A stretch of DNA of 64,000 nt from XYA12-FULL-58-9 sp001798605 (GCA_036736205.1 DAINMX010000003.1:15946-79945); one strand, 5' to 3'; shown: positions 26,284 through 36,628, numbered from the stretch's first letter. Numbers and translations: made by a program. The notes: generated by a model from the letters alone, not told the origin.

Positions 26284-29200
26284 CCGTGTCTCGGTCTACA
26301 TTTCGGGCGGCATCATAACGGCACAGTCCAGAGAAGTCGCAGGCACGGCACAACGCGGGAGAATCCGGATCAGGAGAAACATCACCGCCAACCAAAGTAT
26401 CGATCCGACCCCAGAGTTGCTCTCGAAGCTGCGCGGCAAAGATGTCTGGTTCCTCCGACATTCCCTCTGCCATTTCCCGATGCCCACTGTGCAACGCGAC
26501 CCACCCCGCCCGGATGCTGTTGGCACCAGGACACAGATTACGACGAGCCACGAGTGCGTACACAGGCAGTTGGAAATGCCGACCAGGACTGCGTTTCCGT
26601 AGCGTTCGCTTGTAATCGAGTATCAACAATTCTTCTGTGCCGTCATCATGTTGAGCCAAATCAACACGGTCGATACTGCCGCGGACTCGCAACAATCGGC
26701 GACCATCCGGTGACTCAATCTCGAGGGGGGGCGTGCCGCAATGTTCATTAAATTCGAACTCAAGAATCAAAGGCGAAAGTTCACTGCTCTGACGCAAATC
26801 ATATTCCAACTGTGCCTCTACCGCGCCCCACGCGTCCTCAAGCACTGCTCTTTCGAGCGAGGGATGAACGTGGACCTCCTCGAGAATGACTTCACGCTGA
26901 GCATCAAACACGCTTCGCGCTCTGGCGCGAGTCCCCTCAGGATCGATCCTTGCCATGGTAAGCCCACCGCAACCGATAATGTCGCGATAGACCGCCCACA
27001 ACGCCGCGTGACCAGCGCTGCCCTCCTCCCGCGCGTCCGCTCCCAGTGCTGGCACTGGCTCCCGCTCGAGTTTCAGAATTTGGCCGGCAAGAAATCGAAA
27101 TCGGCACATTCCCAACAGATCGAGACGCGACGGGCTCTGCACCTTGCCAACAACCTCTTCTTCAACCCGTCGTCGCTGTGCGCCGCTCAAGGGCTGCGAC
27201 TGTCGCTTGGGACCCCGGATGATCCTCTCTTGGTTGACCCGTAGCTCAATGCTGCTGGTGACGGAATCACGGCCCCGCAACAGAGCATCAAGCGCAACTG
27301 CCTTGCCCGGATTGTGGGTCGTGGCAATACGCGCTGCGTTCGAAAGACTTCCCAGACTCCAACGTTGTCGCAACAGTCTCTTGCCGGGAAATTCACAGGC
27401 ATAAGACGGTTCGGTGAGTTCTATCTCCGGTGTCCCTAGACTTCGCACCAGCTCATCCACCAGTTCGCTCCGACCACCTTGGGGGTCGTTGTCGGCAGTC
27501 GAAAATGTAACAACCAATTGCTTCTGACAACTTGCCAGTGCCTCCAGCCAGATCCACGTATCCCGGGCGCTGCCGTGGAGCGCACCACGACCCGTCATCG
27601 GCGCAGATTGTAAGAGCCGCGGTCCAAGGAGACGGTTGACCTCGACCCGCAACTCCTCAGTGAGCACCAGGTCAGGGGCTGACGCTCTCGGCAGCACATC
27701 GGCGTCAATTCCAGCAAGTATGACATTGTCGAAATGGGTCTCGACCAATTCATCAATGGACAACACCGCAACGCTGCCAGCCCGCATGCCTGCCGGAAAC
27801 AGCCGCCGCTCACTCAGCACCGACCCAATGAAGTCACAAAGTTCTGGCCTCTCCCAATCGCCTGCCCATGGCGCAGTTCGCGCCGTTTGGCGCAATTCAA
27901 CAAACACATCAGCAAGGGCAGTCAATGCCCCGTGATGTCTGGCTTGTGCACGCAAAAGCCCCCGTCGACCCCATTGAGCGCCATCGGGATCCCCAGAATG
28001 GGCGCTGATGGCAGGCAACGACATATCGAGACCACGCATCATCTCTTCGAGCGCATCGACTTGTTCCGCCAATGGAGCACACTGGGGCAAGGACCCCAAC
28101 CTGTCCATCACGCCGTCTAGCGCATCCGCAATAGCCACGGCCTCACGCATTTCACCGTCACGATCGAAAGAGCGTGTGCGATACGCACGGTTGACCAGCC
28201 CTTCGCGAAAACTCCACAATCTTGCCGAGCGCACCCCCGCGCGTCGAACTCGATCGGCGACTTGTGCCGAGTTGAGCGCGCCGTGCGGAACGTCGACACT
28301 CCGACCCAAGGTACGCCACAACTCAAGCAACGGCTCACGTGGAAATCCCCGATCGACAATGCGCAATGCATCTTCCACGAGTCGCCCGGCGGCAGTACGG
28401 TGCAGACGAACCCCGCGTCGCGAGTACGCAGGCACTCCGATGCCGCTCAATGCATCGGTTATCTCCGGGCCGAGCTGGTCAAATTCGGCAACAGCCACAC
28501 AGATCGAGTCCGCCGGCACACCACTTAGGAGCCACCCGCGCACGCGCTGGGCAATAGCGCGGCCATGCTCTGCACGACTCGCGATACGCAGAAATGATAC
28601 CGGTGCCTGTGGTGCAGTCTTGTCGGTGAACTGCGCGGCCCGCAACTCCTCGAGGGGGCCCGTACCCTGCCGCGTGTCGAAAGTGACACCAATGTCGAGA
28701 GTATCACGCGCCTCCAGATTGTGGAGACTTGCCTCAGGCCACGCGAAGGCTTCCTTGCGATCACCGTCCCAAGGCAACCGCACGTCGACCCGCACCCCAC
28801 GAGAAGCCATTGCAGCCAACAGGTCGAGCCGAGATCCGAAGAGGGTCGCCCCACCCTGCACGACCACTCTGCGCAAATGGGAAAACGTTGGTGCCACCGC
28901 GCCTTTGGAGGTGGCAAGCACGCCGGTGCGCTCCCAATCAGCATCATCGGCGAGCGAAACTCGTTGCAAGGCGTTCTCGTAACGCGAGAGGAGATCAGCA
29001 ACTGTCTTGAGATTCGCCGAAATCCTTTCGCCGGGCAGATGTCGCGCCGTAATCCCGGCTTGGCGCAACTCCACGATCGCTCGGTGGACGGCCCGAACGG
29101 CAAATGGGTCACGGGCAGCGTCCCGGACCCAGCCACTGCCGCTCCCCATCAACGAGCGGCACAGAATTTGGCAAACCAAAGGAGGCGCGTAACGGTGGCC

Positions 29201-29353
29201 GCCAAGAGAACCCAGAGAGCGCAACAACGCGCCAAAGGTCGTGAAATTTTGCGTGCCCACGCAATCCCCGGGCCGAAGCTCGATTGCACGATCCGCGGCG
29301 AGACGACTCGGATAGACATGCAGCTCATCTGGTTGAGGCAACAGGGACTCCAC
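26276..29353 (-). CDS. addB: AddB-type nuclease subunit
   Basis: Partner of AddA. The 1025-residue protein starts at a GTG with AAGGTG upstream. The N-terminal half is an inactivated helicase-like region without a Walker A. The C-terminal nuclease has EIESPDGRRLLRVRGSIDRVD and LLILDYKRT (D, D-x-K). Cysteines in GMCRFRFLA and in ALCRACDFSGLC are placed as in AddB proteins whose nuclease domain is pinned by a 4Fe-4S cluster, so an iron-sulfur cluster is likely. It is first in the addB-addA operon. The family assignment is firm at the level of AddB-like or PD-(D/E)XK; sequence divergence from Bacillus AddB is high. Confidence 0.85.
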   Translation of the reverse strand: MESLLPQPDELHVYPSRLAADRAIELRPGDCVGTQNFTTFGALLRSLGSLGGHRYAPPLVCQILCRSLMGSGSGWVRDAARDPFAVRAVHRAIVELRQAGITARHLPGERISANLKTVADLLSRYENALQRVSLADDADWERTGVLATSKGAVAPTFSHLRRVVVQGGATLFGSRLDLLAAMASRGVRVDVRLPWDGDRKEAFAWPEASLHNLEARDTLDIGVTFDTRQGTGPLEELRAAQFTDKTAPQAPVSFLRIASRAEHGRAIAQRVRGWLLSGVPADSICVAVAEFDQLGPEITDALSGIGVPAYSRRGVRLHRTAAGRLVEDALRIVDRGFPREPLLELWRTLGRSVDVPHGALNSAQVADRVRRAGVRSARLWSFREGLVNRAYRTRSFDRDGEMREAVAIADALDGVMDRLGSLPQCAPLAEQVDALEEMMRGLDMSLPAISAHSGDPDGAQWGRRGLLRAQARHHGALTALADVFVELRQTARTAPWAGDWERPELCDFIGSVLSERRLFPAGMRAGSVAVLSIDELVETHFDNVILAGIDADVLPRASAPDLVLTEELRVEVNRLLGPRLLQSAPMTGRGALHGSARDTWIWLEALASCQKQLVVTFSTADNDPQGGRSELVDELVRSLGTPEIELTEPSYACEFPGKRLLRQRWSLGSLSNAARIATTHNPGKAVALDALLRGRDSVTSSIELRVNQERIIRGPKRQSQPLSGAQRRRVEEEVVGKVQSPSRLDLLGMCRFRFLAGQILKLEREPVPALGADAREEGSAGHAALWAVYRDIIGCGGLTMARIDPEGTRARARSVFDAQREVILEEVHVHPSLERAVLEDAWGAVEAQLEYDLRQSSELSPLILEFEFNEHCGTPPLEIESPDGRRLLRVRGSIDRVDLAQHDDGTEELLILDYKRTLRKRSPGRHFQLPVYALVARRNLCPGANSIRAGWVALHSGHREMAEGMSEEPDIFAAQLREQLWGRIDTLVGGDVSPDPDSPALCRACDFSGLCRYDAARNVDRDTDD

Positions 29354-29450
29354 GGCGGCACCTTACCATGTTGGTCGGACAACCTTCATACCGGTTTGGA
29401 AGATCCCACGCATGGGCTGCACCTCTAGGACAGGCCGATCGCCACATCAC

Positions 29451-32400
29451 CTACGCATACATCTCCAACAACGGTGCCGCCTCTCGTTCGAGCGCAGAGA
29501 ATGCCTCTTGAAATAGCGGGGTCGTCATGTAGGTGCGATCAGCGTCTAGCAGCTTGAGGTATCGATCCACCACTGCCGCCGATCCACGCAACACACCAAT
29601 CCGCAACAGGTGCAACCAACCAGCAATGACGACCTCCTGCAAACCTGCTTTCGTGGCGAATTCCACGCCCTCCTCACAGACCGATTGCCCGTGGGCCAAG
29701 TCCTCGGTGAGCGCCAGGGCGAGGCCCAGATGAACCTGCGCTTCTGCGGCGATTAGCTGTTCGTCGAGGACGCGAGCTCGCGCCAGGGCACGTTCGAGAT
29801 AGAACCGTCCCGCATCGGGGCTGCTGGCCCACAGCAGTGTCTGTCCCAGATTGACCAAGTCTGTCGCCTCGTCGGCCCAGCTGCCGACAGCGCGATCGAT
29901 GACAATAGCGCGCTCGAATCCCTTGCGCGCCGAGGAAAAACGACAGGTGATTAGATCCAGATATGCCGTGTTAGTGATCGCCGACGCCGCCAATTGCAAA
30001 AAATTGTGCTCCTCGGCGACCTCCTGACAACGGGTGAACACTGCACGAGCCGCTGCGTACTCGGCCTCATCGATCTTCAAACTGCCGCGAACCAAATCAA
30101 GTCGCACCCGCGCGTGCGTATCCTCCCCCACATGCACCTCTGCTCGGTCGAGCCAGGTGTGTCCTGCGGAGAGTTCGCGCGCGTGTTTGTAACTCGACGC
30201 CAACAATCGACCGGCATCACAGGCCATCTTGCTATTGCCGGTTTGTTCCGCCATTGCAAACACCGCCTGCAACCGCTGCCGTGCCTCATTCGCGTCGCCG
30301 ACACGCAACAGGGCATCGCCTACCCAATAGTCAACAATGATGCTTCCTTTGTCGCCAAGAAGTGAGCCAAAGCGTTCGCGGATAATCTTTGCGAGCCGCA
30401 GAGTGTGCCGCGGTGCACCACGATGCGCTGCCGCCGCCAACTTGAGTACAGCAACCCTCGCCCACCGTTTGGGCGATGGCCGCGTTTCCATGGGTAACCG
30501 CTTGGCGGCGCGACGCCACTCCTCGGCGAGCTCGTCGGCCTCACGATAGAGACCGGTCTCGAGAGCTGCCCGCGCAGCGCGTTCCAACCATCTAAGCGCT
30601 TCACCATAGTCCCCGGCACTGGCGCGGTGACGTCCAAGCGCCGCTTCTAGATCGGAGCGGTCCTTGAGAACCAAAGGTTCAAGGGCATCTGCAATCCGAC
30701 GGTGGTAAGCCATCCTTTCCGCCTCGGGTAACGCCGCCAGCACCACAGCCCGCGTCGCCGGATCGCAGAACGAAAGAGTTCCTCTCTCCGTCGCAACCAA
30801 CAACCTCTTCTCACCGAGAGTTGTCAAACTCACCTCGACAAGAGGTTCGGCCATCTTTGAGGCCAACGCTGCCTCAATAAGCTTACGGTCGGCGTCTTGA
30901 CCGAGAATACTTGCGACAGCCAGCACCCGGCGCTCTCCCGGCGATGCGCTGGCCAGCTTCGCTTGCATCATCGTCGCGACAACGTCCGGCACGATCGCTT
31001 CGGCCGCATCACGACCGGTTTGCACCAAGCGCACGGCATTGTCGTCGCGTTCGAGCAGATTGCGCTCTTCGAGCACACGCGCGAGCTCGAGAACCAGGCC
31101 AGGCAACCCATTGGATCGCTCACTCACCAACTGCGCGAGCTCCCGCCCCACCAACCGTCCACCCCAAACCTGTTTGAGGAGTTGCGCCACCTGATTGACG
31201 GTTAACCGTCGCAGCTCGACCTCGTCGCCGAGAGCGCGTCGAAGATCGGAAAGCACAGGATCGGGCCGGTAGGTGCCGATCAATACCAAGGGCACCCTGC
31301 CACTGAGCGCCGTGAGTCGCATGGCAAGGCGAAGGGTGAGGCTGTCGGCGTAATGCAAATCTTCGACAACAAACATGATCGGCGTTGCCCGCGCCCGCAG
31401 CACAACCCACTGCGAGATGCTCGCAAGGATTCGTTCATGCACATGGGGGTCTGTGGGATCAAGAAGAGTTGCCGTAGTACCGTCTGGCCTGCGCGCGGGT
31501 TGAAGGATGCTAACAAGCTCCGGCACCACTGACTCGAAACCGAGTCCACGCAATCCCTCCCGGATCTTCGCGCGTCGCTCCGCACTCGAAGTGTCAGTGT
31601 CGATAGCGAAAAAATTCTCAAACATCCGCACAATTGGCGCGAGGGGCACCGACTTTGTCGCGTAGGAACAACGTCCGATGACGCATGAACCACCGTTCTT
31701 CGTCCAGTGATGCATCAACCGCGCTGCCAGATCGGACTTGCCAGAGCCGGCATCACCGCAAATGCCCACAATCTGTGGCTTGCCGCGAGCCGCAGCATCC
31801 ACTGCGGCCACCAACACGTCCGTGTCGGCGGGACGAACGTCTTCCAGATCAGTCTTCTCTCCGGCCTGCACGAACCGAGCTTCGTTCTCCCTCGGTGCGT
31901 GCGCGTGATGAATGGTGATCGACTCCGCTGCCCCCTTGGGCATGAGCATGCCACGGTCGGAGCAAACGAAATGGCTCTCAATTCCCTGGAGAACCGTACT
32001 CGTACAGATGACCGAAAAGGCAGGTGCTGCTCGGGCACACTGCACCGACAGTGTTGTACCATCACCAACGACAATGAGCTGCTGATATCGGCTCGGGCTA
32101 CCGATGGCCCCTACATAAACCAGGCCACGGTGTACACCCATGCGCACACCGAACTCCTCGATATCCCCACCCACGAGGGTTTTGGCGCGACTGACGGCCT
32201 CCAGCGCTGCGACGATGGCCCGCTCAGAGTCGTTGTCATTCGCTTCTTCGAGTCCAAATGCGATGGTACCGCGCTGTCCGACGGCCGTGGGTGATATCCC
32301 ACAAACCACTCCTCCATGTTTGCGGATGGTGCGCAGCAAAGCACGAGTGACCTCTTGCGCAATGTGTCGATCTTGTATTGTCGCGCCACTGCCACGCACG

Positions 32401-33233
32401 TCGGCTGTGACGATCACTGCCCGGCGCAACTCGCCAGGCAAATCCACACCAGGCTTACAACCACGCAGCCACGCTGCCAGCGTCGGTGGAACAAAAGGCT
32501 CCAACAGAGCAATCTTGGCGTCAACTCCATCGCGCAGATCCGCGCCGACCCGTCGGGACTTCCCCCTGGGCGGGTAAATGCGCAATCCCCGTACGACGAC
32601 AAAGCCATGGCCATGCTCGGCAGCCTCGACAACATCGCCAAGCTCCTCGGCAATTTCGGCACCAATAACCACGGTATTGGCGTTCGCCCGTCGTTGCAGT
32701 TGCACAGCCGCATGCACCGCTTCACCTGCGGGCACCAGCATGCGACGCGCCATTTCTCCGACGATGACGAGCTGTGCCTTCCCTCGGGCAACGCCCACAC
32801 GAAACATCAATTCACGGAACTCACCGCCAGCGATTCGACCAGTCTCACCACACATCAAGTGCTGCGCGGTCAACGCCGCGGCAGTGGCTCGCAGGCAATG
32901 ATCATCGCCGCGAAACATGACGGTCATCGAATCACCGTTGAGCTGAAGGGCGTAGCCGCCAAACGGAACAATCGCTTCCTCCAGGAGCGGCCGATAAACA
33001 CTGTTGAGGAGCTCACCGAGCTTTCCGAGTGCCTTGGCACCCTTGGCAGCAAGTCGTTCGCAAATGGAGCTAACACCAATGATTCTGGCATGGAGGATCG
33101 AACCGTCCACCTCCTGTCCCTGCACCGACTCCTCCACAGGATGCTTCAGCACTGCCTGCACCAGATGGAACGGCACGGCTGCGCACAGGGCTTCCAGATA
33201 GGAGACCTTGTCATCGCCAGGTTTGGATGGCAT
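29451..33233 (-). CDS. Tandem degenerate cyclase domains, AAA ATPase and TPR regulator
   Basis: A 1260-residue cytoplasmic signalling protein. Two class III nucleotide-cyclase-like domains come first: residues ~40-210 (SILHARIIGVSSICERL, GGYALQLNGDSMTVMF) and ~270-440 (VIVTADVRGSGATIQD, GVRMGVHRGLVYVGAIGSPSRYQQLIVVGDGT). Catalytic positions look poor: the first metal Asp is Arg in domain 1, and domain 2 lacks the second Asp (VCGISPTAVG). An STAND/AAA-type ATPase follows with Walker A GDAGSGKSDL and Walker B MFVVEDLHYAD, then many helical TPR-like repeats to the end. This domain order is common in large myxobacterial regulators. Partner and signal are unknown. Confidence 0.85.
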   Translation of the reverse strand: MPSKPGDDKVSYLEALCAAVPFHLVQAVLKHPVEESVQGQEVDGSILHARIIGVSSICERLAAKGAKALGKLGELLNSVYRPLLEEAIVPFGGYALQLNGDSMTVMFRGDDHCLRATAAALTAQHLMCGETGRIAGGEFRELMFRVGVARGKAQLVIVGEMARRMLVPAGEAVHAAVQLQRRANANTVVIGAEIAEELGDVVEAAEHGHGFVVVRGLRIYPPRGKSRRVGADLRDGVDAKIALLEPFVPPTLAAWLRGCKPGVDLPGELRRAVIVTADVRGSGATIQDRHIAQEVTRALLRTIRKHGGVVCGISPTAVGQRGTIAFGLEEANDNDSERAIVAALEAVSRAKTLVGGDIEEFGVRMGVHRGLVYVGAIGSPSRYQQLIVVGDGTTLSVQCARAAPAFSVICTSTVLQGIESHFVCSDRGMLMPKGAAESITIHHAHAPRENEARFVQAGEKTDLEDVRPADTDVLVAAVDAAARGKPQIVGICGDAGSGKSDLAARLMHHWTKNGGSCVIGRCSYATKSVPLAPIVRMFENFFAIDTDTSSAERRAKIREGLRGLGFESVVPELVSILQPARRPDGTTATLLDPTDPHVHERILASISQWVVLRARATPIMFVVEDLHYADSLTLRLAMRLTALSGRVPLVLIGTYRPDPVLSDLRRALGDEVELRRLTVNQVAQLLKQVWGGRLVGRELAQLVSERSNGLPGLVLELARVLEERNLLERDDNAVRLVQTGRDAAEAIVPDVVATMMQAKLASASPGERRVLAVASILGQDADRKLIEAALASKMAEPLVEVSLTTLGEKRLLVATERGTLSFCDPATRAVVLAALPEAERMAYHRRIADALEPLVLKDRSDLEAALGRHRASAGDYGEALRWLERAARAALETGLYREADELAEEWRRAAKRLPMETRPSPKRWARVAVLKLAAAAHRGAPRHTLRLAKIIRERFGSLLGDKGSIIVDYWVGDALLRVGDANEARQRLQAVFAMAEQTGNSKMACDAGRLLASSYKHARELSAGHTWLDRAEVHVGEDTHARVRLDLVRGSLKIDEAEYAAARAVFTRCQEVAEEHNFLQLAASAITNTAYLDLITCRFSSARKGFERAIVIDRAVGSWADEATDLVNLGQTLLWASSPDAGRFYLERALARARVLDEQLIAAEAQVHLGLALALTEDLAHGQSVCEEGVEFATKAGLQEVVIAGWLHLLRIGVLRGSAAVVDRYLKLLDADRTYMTTPLFQEAFSALEREAAPLLEMYA

Positions 33234-33314
33234 CGGTCCACTCTACGGCAGACTGCCTTCGGAGGCTATGCTTTGTCGCTCAGGGAGTCAGTCAAGACGA
33301 TCGCGCCCGCGACG

Positions 33315-34964
33315 TCAGCGACCTGTCATCGCTTCGTCGATCTTTGCGCCGACCTTCTTCAGGACCTGCGTGGCCAGCGCACGCACGGCTCCGCGCTTGG
33401 CCTCATCGAGGTTGCGATGACCTCGGTGTTTGTGCTCTTCCACCGCACCGACAACTTTACCGGCGGCAACTGCTTTAACCTGCACGATCACTGTGGCGTC
33501 GGCAAAGTGTAGGTCCTTCGTAGAGCCGGTGCCCTTACCGCCATCCTCGACCTTGACGATGACATCAAGGAGAACATCTTGATCCCCCGGATCGGCGGAG
33601 GCCATGTCGGTGACCTTGAAACCTCGCTCGGTAAGCGCCTTGATGAACGCAACCTGAAACTCCTCTTCGAATGGGCCGCTGACCTCGACACCAACCTTGA
33701 GCTCATCCACAGCGCTCTCAAACGCCGCGGCGACATCGGAGTGAGAATACGGGCCAGAGACGCCAACGCCGTCGACATCGACGATGCGCAGCTCACTGTT
33801 TAGGGCCTCACGCTCGAGAATTGCATCGAGAGCCTTGCCAAGAAAGGACACTTTGAACACCTTGTCGGCGCTGCGAGCCTTCTGGATGTAGCCGCCGGCC
33901 TTGTCATCGAGCTCGGCGATTTGCTCACGCAGAATCCGGCTGGCCTTTGCGCGCTCCATGCACGACAACGCATAGGTCGTACCGCCACCGGCCCACACTT
34001 CCATCAATTGCACGCCGCTAAACACCTTGCCCGTGGCGACCTTGGTGAGAGTCTCTGAGGATTGTACCTCAACCGGTTGGGCACCGGTCTTGCTGTAAGC
34101 GCCCATGAAATCTTGGCTCATCGAGGCTACGTGGGCGATGAAGATCCGTGCGAGGGCAGCGTAGGAGCCATTCTCAGCGGCAGTGCGATCTCCGCCGAAA
34201 CCGACGCCACACAGAAAGACCGCGTAGGAGAAGTTGGCGTCCTCGCCATCAATCCAGGCAGGTTTCTCGCCGGTGCGTTGGCGCACGTTGCTGTCCGGCT
34301 TACCCTTCGACTCCGTCTCAACACCAGGGCGCACATCGTCGGCGGCAACCCTTGGTGGGGGGGGAGGAGGAGCTGGCTTTTTGCCGTGGCGATCGAAGAT
34401 GTCGTCAACGTCGACCTTGGTCACGTAGCTCTTCGCTGCACCCGCGGCCTCGGCCGCAAGAACATCCTTGAGAACCTTGAGGTCCAAAGCGGCAAGGGCG
34501 TAGAGGGTGCCGTCGCCATCAGCATATCGGTCAACGATCTCGGAGCCCTTGAGGGAAGCCGAAGTCGCGGTCTTGATCGCATTCTCTACAACCTGCTCCT
34601 CACCACTGCCGCTTGAGGCGCTCATGTAGTCTTTCATCAAGGACGCCGAGAACACCTCGAAGAGTTTGACGAGCTCGTTGCGGCCTCGATTGTCCGCGGT
34701 GGAACGCAACAAGGAGACATTCTTGATGCCCGAGGCAGCACCAACGGCGTAGAACACGCGCCGGCCATCAGCCATTACCATGGCGACGTTGCCGCGCATG
34801 ATCCAACCGGGTTTGCCATCGCTGCTTTCGCCGAACGTCTGGTTGGCCTCGCCGGCCTTGCCCGAGCCCTCAGCGGCCTGTGCGCCCTTGGAGCCTTTGC
34901 GGCCACCGCCACAGGCAGCGATCAGTGATACACCTAGGGTTATCAGAAGAAGATTTCGTCGCAT
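33315..34964 (-). CDS. Double LPP20-domain lipoprotein
   Basis: The start follows GGAGG and gives a lipoprotein leader (LLLITLGVSLIAAC). Two LPP20-like domains are visible: first around FYAVGAASGIKNVSLLRSTA to YALAALDLKV, second around YAVFLCGVGFGGDRTAAENG to YALSCMERAK, separated by a proline run (KPAPPPPPPRVAADD). The C-terminal ~150 residues form a further alpha/beta domain with QDVLLDVIVKVEDGGKG and HFADATVIVQVKAVAAGKV. It is probably an outer-membrane lipoprotein. LPP20 proteins are often linked to envelope assembly or flagella, but no such genes are nearby. It lies about 80 bases from the cyclase-like gene, same strand. Confidence 0.8.
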   Translation of the reverse strand: MRRNLLLITLGVSLIAACGGGRKGSKGAQAAEGSGKAGEANQTFGESSDGKPGWIMRGNVAMVMADGRRVFYAVGAASGIKNVSLLRSTADNRGRNELVKLFEVFSASLMKDYMSASSGSGEEQVVENAIKTATSASLKGSEIVDRYADGDGTLYALAALDLKVLKDVLAAEAAGAAKSYVTKVDVDDIFDRHGKKPAPPPPPPRVAADDVRPGVETESKGKPDSNVRQRTGEKPAWIDGEDANFSYAVFLCGVGFGGDRTAAENGSYAALARIFIAHVASMSQDFMGAYSKTGAQPVEVQSSETLTKVATGKVFSGVQLMEVWAGGGTTYALSCMERAKASRILREQIAELDDKAGGYIQKARSADKVFKVSFLGKALDAILEREALNSELRIVDVDGVGVSGPYSHSDVAAAFESAVDELKVGVEVSGPFEEEFQVAFIKALTERGFKVTDMASADPGDQDVLLDVIVKVEDGGKGTGSTKDLHFADATVIVQVKAVAAGKVVGAVEEHKHRGHRNLDEAKRGAVRALATQVLKKVGAKIDEAMTGR

Positions 34965-35164
34965 GGATCCTCCGTCCGTCCTTGTTTCATCCAGACTTGG
35001 AAGTCGACAATGTCGAGTGGACGCCCCTTTGGGACGCCCGAACCCCCTTTGGAATTCTCCGCTGGTATGCTCGATTCAGGCAATAATTATGTGCCGATAC
35101 CACACCCGGAGGATCGGAAGCAATCGAGGCGATTAACGATTGCGTAACTCGCCACGCCGGCGCT

Positions 35165-35926
35165 CTATCGTTGTCTGGTGTTGTCTCTCGGCGCAGGCGG
35201 CTCAGCATCTTTTTTTGCACCGAGGGGCACTGCAGCACGGGCCGACTCATCGACCCTTTTCACCTCGAGAGGCACTGGGGCAGCGGCTGGCTCGTCGATC
35301 CTCTCCACCTCCAGGGGCAAGCCTGGCCCTCCCGGCTGCTGTCCGCCTGTGCGAAAACGGACGTTGCCCGACTGGAACCCGGGGGCAGTGGGGGGATGCT
35401 CCATGTCCTTGATGCGACTGCCGTCATGACCAAACACTCCCTGACAGGCCTCGCGCACCTCGGGCGCTGCTACCACACGAACCAACAAGCCAAACTCCTC
35501 TGGCGGATCTGGCACTGCCCCGACGTAGACGCGAGCGGCTTGTTCACAGGTGAGCGATGGTTCGCGGGTGAACTGGCAAATGACCGTCAATTTGGTCCAC
35601 TCCTCGGCTGGCTTCTCCGGCGTCTCGAAACGTTCGTCCTCTGTGCCGATCTTTTCAACCTTGTCCCAGAAGCCTCGCATGTCCATAACCATAGCCTGCT
35701 CGCATCCAGCATCCCGCAGCTCTTGGGTTCCAGGAGCCTTGGCGGCAGCCATGGTCATCTTCATCGATTCGCCCATTAGCGAGGTCATCTTGCGAACGTC
35801 GGGATTGCTCGCGACGCAATAGACGCAAGAGCCAACAATGACGATGGCAAGGAGAAGCAGCACGAGAAACACGATGCCGAGCACTTTGAGAGCAGAACTC
35901 GATCCTTGTTGTGGCTGTTCAGTCAT
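35165..35926 (-). CDS. Single-pass membrane protein, unknown function
   Basis: A 253-residue protein with one transmembrane helix near residues 13-34 (LKVLGIVFLVLLLLAIVIVG), then an exported region of ~150 residues (TQELRDAGCEQAMVMDM, LTVICQFTREPSLTCEQAARVYV). The C-terminal ~60 residues carry three copies of a PLEV(E/K)R(I/V)DE-type motif in a Pro/Ala-rich tail (PLEVERIDEPAAAPVPLEVK), possibly a flexible spacer. No family recognised. About 200 bases of gene-free DNA separate it from the LPP20 gene. Confidence 0.68.
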   Translation of the reverse strand: MTEQPQQGSSSALKVLGIVFLVLLLLAIVIVGSCVYCVASNPDVRKMTSLMGESMKMTMAAAKAPGTQELRDAGCEQAMVMDMRGFWDKVEKIGTEDERFETPEKPAEEWTKLTVICQFTREPSLTCEQAARVYVGAVPDPPEEFGLLVRVVAAPEVREACQGVFGHDGSRIKDMEHPPTAPGFQSGNVRFRTGGQQPGGPGLPLEVERIDEPAAAPVPLEVKRVDESARAAVPLGAKKDAEPPAPRDNTRQR

Positions 35927-36196
35927 GGACTCGAGTTATGCCACAAAGACGACAGCCGCCAAAGCCTTCCGCCACAACGAAGCGCGAATGTACGGGGGTT
36001 CTGCGGATTCTGCTCGTCCATTGAGCGCCATCATGCGTAGCGTTTAGTGTTGCAATATTCGCTTCAGCATCCCCGGCTTCTAACAACCACGCCCACGCCC
36101 GAGGCATGACCTATGGCGCGAGTATGCGTTATTGCACGAATCGGAAATTGGAAGCACGGAGTTGGGATTCGAGAACCACCCGGCGGACTCTTCGGT

Positions 36197-36628
36197 TCAT
36201 CCTTCCATTGGGTTGTTCCAATCGAGTTGGTCAAATCGGGAGAAATCTCGGTCGGAGCTACAAAGGGTTGCTCCATGCTCGATGGCGAGGGCCGCCAGAT
36301 GTGCGTCGGTGACGAGATTGCCTGATGCCTGTGATGTGTTGATCAGTTGCGACAGAATGGCCCAATGTCGAGTGCTGGGCTCGAGGGTGTCGACCATTGG
36401 ACGCTCCAACCAACTTTCGACCTGAGCCACCGCCTCATCAATCTGCAACGGTTGCTCATAGACTCGGGGGTGAGTACCAATCCTGATGAAAGCGATGATC
36501 GTACTCCATGCCAGCCGCACCGGATCGGGTTTGGACAGTTGGTCTTGCCACCAATTCCGCGCTCGCTCATGAAATGGCGATGAGCCGTCATAGGCGTACA
36601 ACAGAAGATTCGCATCAACAAGAATCAT
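36197..36628 (-). CDS. vapC: VapC-type PIN-domain toxin
   Basis: Probable RNase toxin of the VapC family, subgroup common in mycobacteria (TIGR00028-like). PIN active-site acids are visible: Asp5 in MILVDANLLLYAYD, Asp in NLVTDAHLAALAIEHG, and Asp residues in CSSDRDFSRF. The central STIIAFIRIGTHPRVY segment is as in that subgroup. At 143 residues it is full length. The start ATG overlaps the antitoxin stop (ATGA), the standard vapBC arrangement. It cleaves a specific cellular RNA (tRNA or rRNA in studied cases); the target here is unknown. Confidence 0.92.
   Translation of the reverse strand: MILVDANLLLYAYDGSSPFHERARNWWQDQLSKPDPVRLAWSTIIAFIRIGTHPRVYEQPLQIDEAVAQVESWLERPMVDTLEPSTRHWAILSQLINTSQASGNLVTDAHLAALAIEHGATLCSSDRDFSRFDQLDWNNPMEG

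Noticed and set aside
32316..33512. 398-residue frame opposite the cyclase/ATPase gene
   Set aside because: Antisense shadow of a gene with clear domains; no recognisable features of its own.
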